Positions 61,872 to 64,000 of a DNA stretch of 64,000 nucleotides are shown here, piece after piece. Source of the stretch: CAYLUN01 sp964386865 (GTDB taxonomy: Bacteria; Verrucomicrobiota; Kiritimatiellia; RFP12; UBA1067); the NCBI GenBank assembly GCA_964386865.1, contig CAYLUN010000015.1, forward strand, positions 24,025-88,024, read 5' to 3'. The notes beneath the pieces were generated by a model, which was given only the letters and a program-made list of their open reading frames with translations, was not told where the DNA came from and ran no database searches. Each line of letters begins with the position of its first letter. Position 1 is the stretch's first letter. Position numbers and translations under genes: made by a program.

Positions 61872-62936
61872 ATGAATGGCCACGCCCACTCGCGCCGCGT
61901 CAAGGTGGGCCTCCCGCCCGGCACGCTCCTCCCAACCGGGGAGCCGCGCGTCGAGCGGACCACCCTGACGCTGCTTGAGTACAACGCGCAGCGCGTTGAA
62001 GAACGCGTTCTGCCCGACGCCGAGGCGTGCCGCGCGCTGACGGACGCCTCGGCCGTCCACTGGCTGAATATCGAGGGCCTCCACGACACCGACGTGATCC
62101 AGCGCGTGGGGGACATCTTCGGCCTCCACCCGCTGGTGCTCGAAGACATCGTCACGTCCGGCCAGCGGCCCCGCATGGAGGACTACGGCGACTACGTCTT
62201 CATCGTCGTCAAGATGCTGTACCGCAACGACACCGACCGGCAGATCGTCACCGAGCAGCTCAGCATCATCCTCGGCCCGTTCGGCGTGCTGACGTTCCAA
62301 GAGGTGCCCGGCGACGTCTTCGATCCGATCCGCGAACGCATCCGGGCCGCCAAAGGGAGGGTTCGCGGCGCCGGCCCCGACTATCTGGCCTACCGCCTGC
62401 TTGACGCCGTTATCGACAACTACTTCATCATCCTCGAGGATGTCAACGACCGCGTGGAGTCCATCCAGGATCGCGTGGCCGACAAACCCGAGCACGCAAT
62501 CATCCACGACATCCACCAGCTGAAGCGCGACATGATCTTCCTGCGCAAGTCGCTCTGGCCCGTGCGCGAGGTCGTGGGAGGCCTGCAGAAGTGCGACTCC
62601 GCGCTCGTGGCCCCGTCCACCGAGATCTTCTTGCGCGACGCCTACGAGCACACGATCCAAGTGATCGACATGATTGAGACCATGCGCGACACGCTCGCCA
62701 GCGCGCTGGACATCTACCTCTCCAGCATGAGCAACCACATGAACGAGATCATGCGCGTCCTGACCGTGATGTCCACGTTCTTTATCCCGCTCACCTTCAT
62801 CGTGGGCATCTACGGCATGAACTTCAAGCACATGCCGGAGCTCGAGTGGCGCCTCGGCTATGCCGGCGTCTGGGCCGTTATGCTCGCGACAACCATTGGC
62901 CTACTCGTGTTCTTCCGCCGGAAGAAGTGGCTGTAG
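61872..62936 (+). CDS. corA: CorA-family magnesium/cobalt transporter
   Basis: 354 residues. It has the large N-terminal cytoplasmic domain (VHWLNIEGLHDTDVIQRVGDIFGLHPLVLEDIV), the long stalk helix (RDAYEHTIQVIDMIETMRDTLASALDIYLSSMSNHMNEIMRVLTVMSTFFIPLTFIVGI) and the diagnostic YGMNF motif (Gly315-Met316-Asn317) between two C-terminal membrane helices. It ends in the basic tail FFRRKKWL. It forms a pentameric Mg2+ channel in the inner membrane. GAGGG lies before the ATG. It begins 13 bases after the oxidoreductase gene, probably on the same transcript, although the functions look unrelated. Confidence 0.95.
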   Translation: MNGHAHSRRVKVGLPPGTLLPTGEPRVERTTLTLLEYNAQRVEERVLPDAEACRALTDASAVHWLNIEGLHDTDVIQRVGDIFGLHPLVLEDIVTSGQRPRMEDYGDYVFIVVKMLYRNDTDRQIVTEQLSIILGPFGVLTFQEVPGDVFDPIRERIRAAKGRVRGAGPDYLAYRLLDAVIDNYFIILEDVNDRVESIQDRVADKPEHAIIHDIHQLKRDMIFLRKSLWPVREVVGGLQKCDSALVAPSTEIFLRDAYEHTIQVIDMIETMRDTLASALDIYLSSMSNHMNEIMRVLTVMSTFFIPLTFIVGIYGMNFKHMPELEWRLGYAGVWAVMLATTIGLLVFFRRKKWL

Positions 62937-62944
62937 GCCAAGAG

Positions 62945-63829
62945 CTAGAGCGGCTTCGTCAGGGTCAACGAGAGCAGGTGGCCCTCAGGCCGCTCGACGG
63001 CGGCGAACTCGTAGGCGTATCGGATCGACGTGAACAGGCCGATCTTCGGCCAGAACGCGCTGATTTCGGGGCCCACGCCTAGCTTGCGGTCGAGCTTATC
63101 GCTGGCCGTCTTTCCGGAGTCCTCGGTCACTTGCTGCTGGTAATATCCGATCAGCCCGACGTCTAGCCCCGGGCGCAGGCTCTTGCTGACGCCGCACTCG
63201 GTGGTGAAGACCTGGCCGGGGTCGATGTGTGTCTTTTCCTGCTCATGACAGAACTCGTAGCGGTTGAGCAAGGAGACGGCCCAGGTCTTCTCTTTATCCG
63301 CATACCACGTGCCGCCCAGCGTCAGCATGTGCGACCAGAAGCCCTTCGCGATCAGGTCTGGGCGTGTAGTCTCGTAGTCGCCCGTCGGCAGCCAGAGCGC
63401 ATACCCTGCCGCGAGATCGAACTGCTGGAACTGCCACGCGAGCAACAGCGGCTCGAGCTGAATGTCGCCCAGGCCGGCGTAATCGTCGCGCATGCTGCCC
63501 ACACCCCAGTCCATGTAGCCATACGTGATCAGCGCATCCATACCGTAACGAGCGCCCAGGATTTCCTGGTTCGTCATCCAGATCAACCGGGGCGCGTTGA
63601 CGTAGGCAAAAATATCGAAGTCCGAAGGCCCGTCTTCGTACGTGTGCGAGGAGTAAAAAATGTTGTAGTCGCGCACATACAAGCCCGCCGGCGGCAGCGA
63701 CGCGCCTTTGATTCCCTCGGCACCCGCGGGGTAATGTCCGGCCACGACGGCCTGCGCCTGAGCGGATGAGGCGCCGGCGAACACGGCGCACGCGATGACA
63801 GAACAAGCCTTCATCAAGAATGGTTTCAC
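62945..63829 (-). CDS. outer-membrane beta-barrel protein (SphA / Phenol_MetA_deg-like)
   Basis: 294 residues. A signal peptide (KACSVIACAVFAGASSAQA) is followed by alternating amphipathic strands rich in Tyr, Trp and Phe, with family-like blocks LPPAGLYVRDYNIFY, GYMDWGVGSMRDDYAGLGDIQLEPLLLAWQF, LAAGYALWLPTGDY, FWSHMLTLGGTWY and GPEISAFWPKIGLFTSIRYAYEF. Such proteins are outer-membrane transporters or channels annotated next to aromatic degradation genes; the substrate here is unknown. The GTG at 63829 has AGGG six bases upstream; an internal ATG at 63814 lacks one. Its stop is 8 bases from the corA stop, in convergent orientation. Confidence 0.75.
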   Translation of the reverse strand: MKPFLMKACSVIACAVFAGASSAQAQAVVAGHYPAGAEGIKGASLPPAGLYVRDYNIFYSSHTYEDGPSDFDIFAYVNAPRLIWMTNQEILGARYGMDALITYGYMDWGVGSMRDDYAGLGDIQLEPLLLAWQFQQFDLAAGYALWLPTGDYETTRPDLIAKGFWSHMLTLGGTWYADKEKTWAVSLLNRYEFCHEQEKTHIDPGQVFTTECGVSKSLRPGLDVGLIGYYQQQVTEDSGKTASDKLDRKLGVGPEISAFWPKIGLFTSIRYAYEFAAVERPEGHLLSLTLTKPL

Positions 63830-64000
63830 AGTAGCCCTTTGTTTGAAGTTTAACACCCTACGGCTGAAATCACCGCTCACAATTGGCGTAAGAATGCCAG
63901 AACGGGAACTGTGCGTCAAGCACGGCGCGAAGCGCCCCAGGCCATTGGGCGCATCCCCGTTCCACTGACTTGGGTCAGGCGGCGGAAGCCGGCCACAGGG
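63830..64000. other. window end, no gene seen
   Basis: 171 bases upstream of the beta-barrel gene. This should contain its promoter, but no convincing boxes are seen and no further gene begins before the window ends. Confidence 0.4.

Overview
The window is a GC-rich bacterial chromosome segment with long intact genes and no phage, transposase, rRNA or CRISPR. An LpxL/HtrB-type acyltransferase and a beta-barrel-like protein point to a Gram-negative outer membrane. DapL (LL-diaminopimelate aminotransferase), several Tat-exported oxidoreductase-type proteins, giant autotransporter-associated beta-strand-repeat (PATR) proteins and a huge beta-helix/PKD protein suggest the PVC group, most likely Kiritimatiellota or a close relative. 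That placement is inference from gene content.

Layout. 1-3.6 kb (minus): a PAS/histidine-kinase/receiver hybrid, then leuA behind a leucine-rich leader ORF and a terminator/antiterminator that look like a classic attenuator. 3.9-7.1 kb (plus): a secreted M6-type metalloprotease. 7.5 kb: tRNA-Leu(GAG) with its own terminator. 7.8-17.9 kb (minus): a 2858-residue five-module beta-helix/PKD surface protein, translationally coupled to an exported PQQ-type beta-propeller. 18.1-20.5 kb (minus): a Tat-exported sugar isomerase-like protein and a Gfo/Idh/MocA oxidoreductase. 20.6-24.3 kb (minus): a gingipain-like C25 peptidase with a PqqD-like small protein directly behind it. 24.5-25.9 kb (plus): D-ribose pyranase and an EamA transporter. 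26.0-34.0 kb and 39.3-49.5 kb (plus): two paralogous giant PATR proteins, each with a candidate TTGACA promoter and a terminator. Between them lie an LPS-type acyltransferase, dapL, a family 5 solute-binding protein and a DEDDh exonuclease. 49.7-53.0 kb (plus): a zinc-ribbon membrane protein, an acyl carrier protein, an FAD dehydrogenase and a YajD-type HNH protein. 53.0-53.45 kb: two inverted-repeat elements. 53.5-55.6 kb (minus): an L,D-transpeptidase and a tagaturonate epimerase-like protein. 55.8-58.5 kb (plus): LutC and a LutB-LutA fusion for lactate oxidation. 58.5-63.8 kb: a lone ExbD, a GDSL hydrolase, a second Gfo/Idh/MocA protein, CorA and a beta-barrel-like protein.

Two themes recur. 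First, there are several very large exported proteins in two classes that share different C-terminal modules: one Ca-binding-like (M6, C25, beta-helix) and one ending in GT-x-x-x-I-K/R (both PATR giants). Second, intergenic gaps carry several families of short repeats: REP-like hairpins, 7/8-mer iterons that run through stop codons, a 30-bp tandem array and MITE-like inverted repeats. Carbohydrate genes (RbsD, UxaE-like, GDSL, Gfo/Idh, sugar isomerase) and lactate oxidation suggest a saccharolytic heterotroph.
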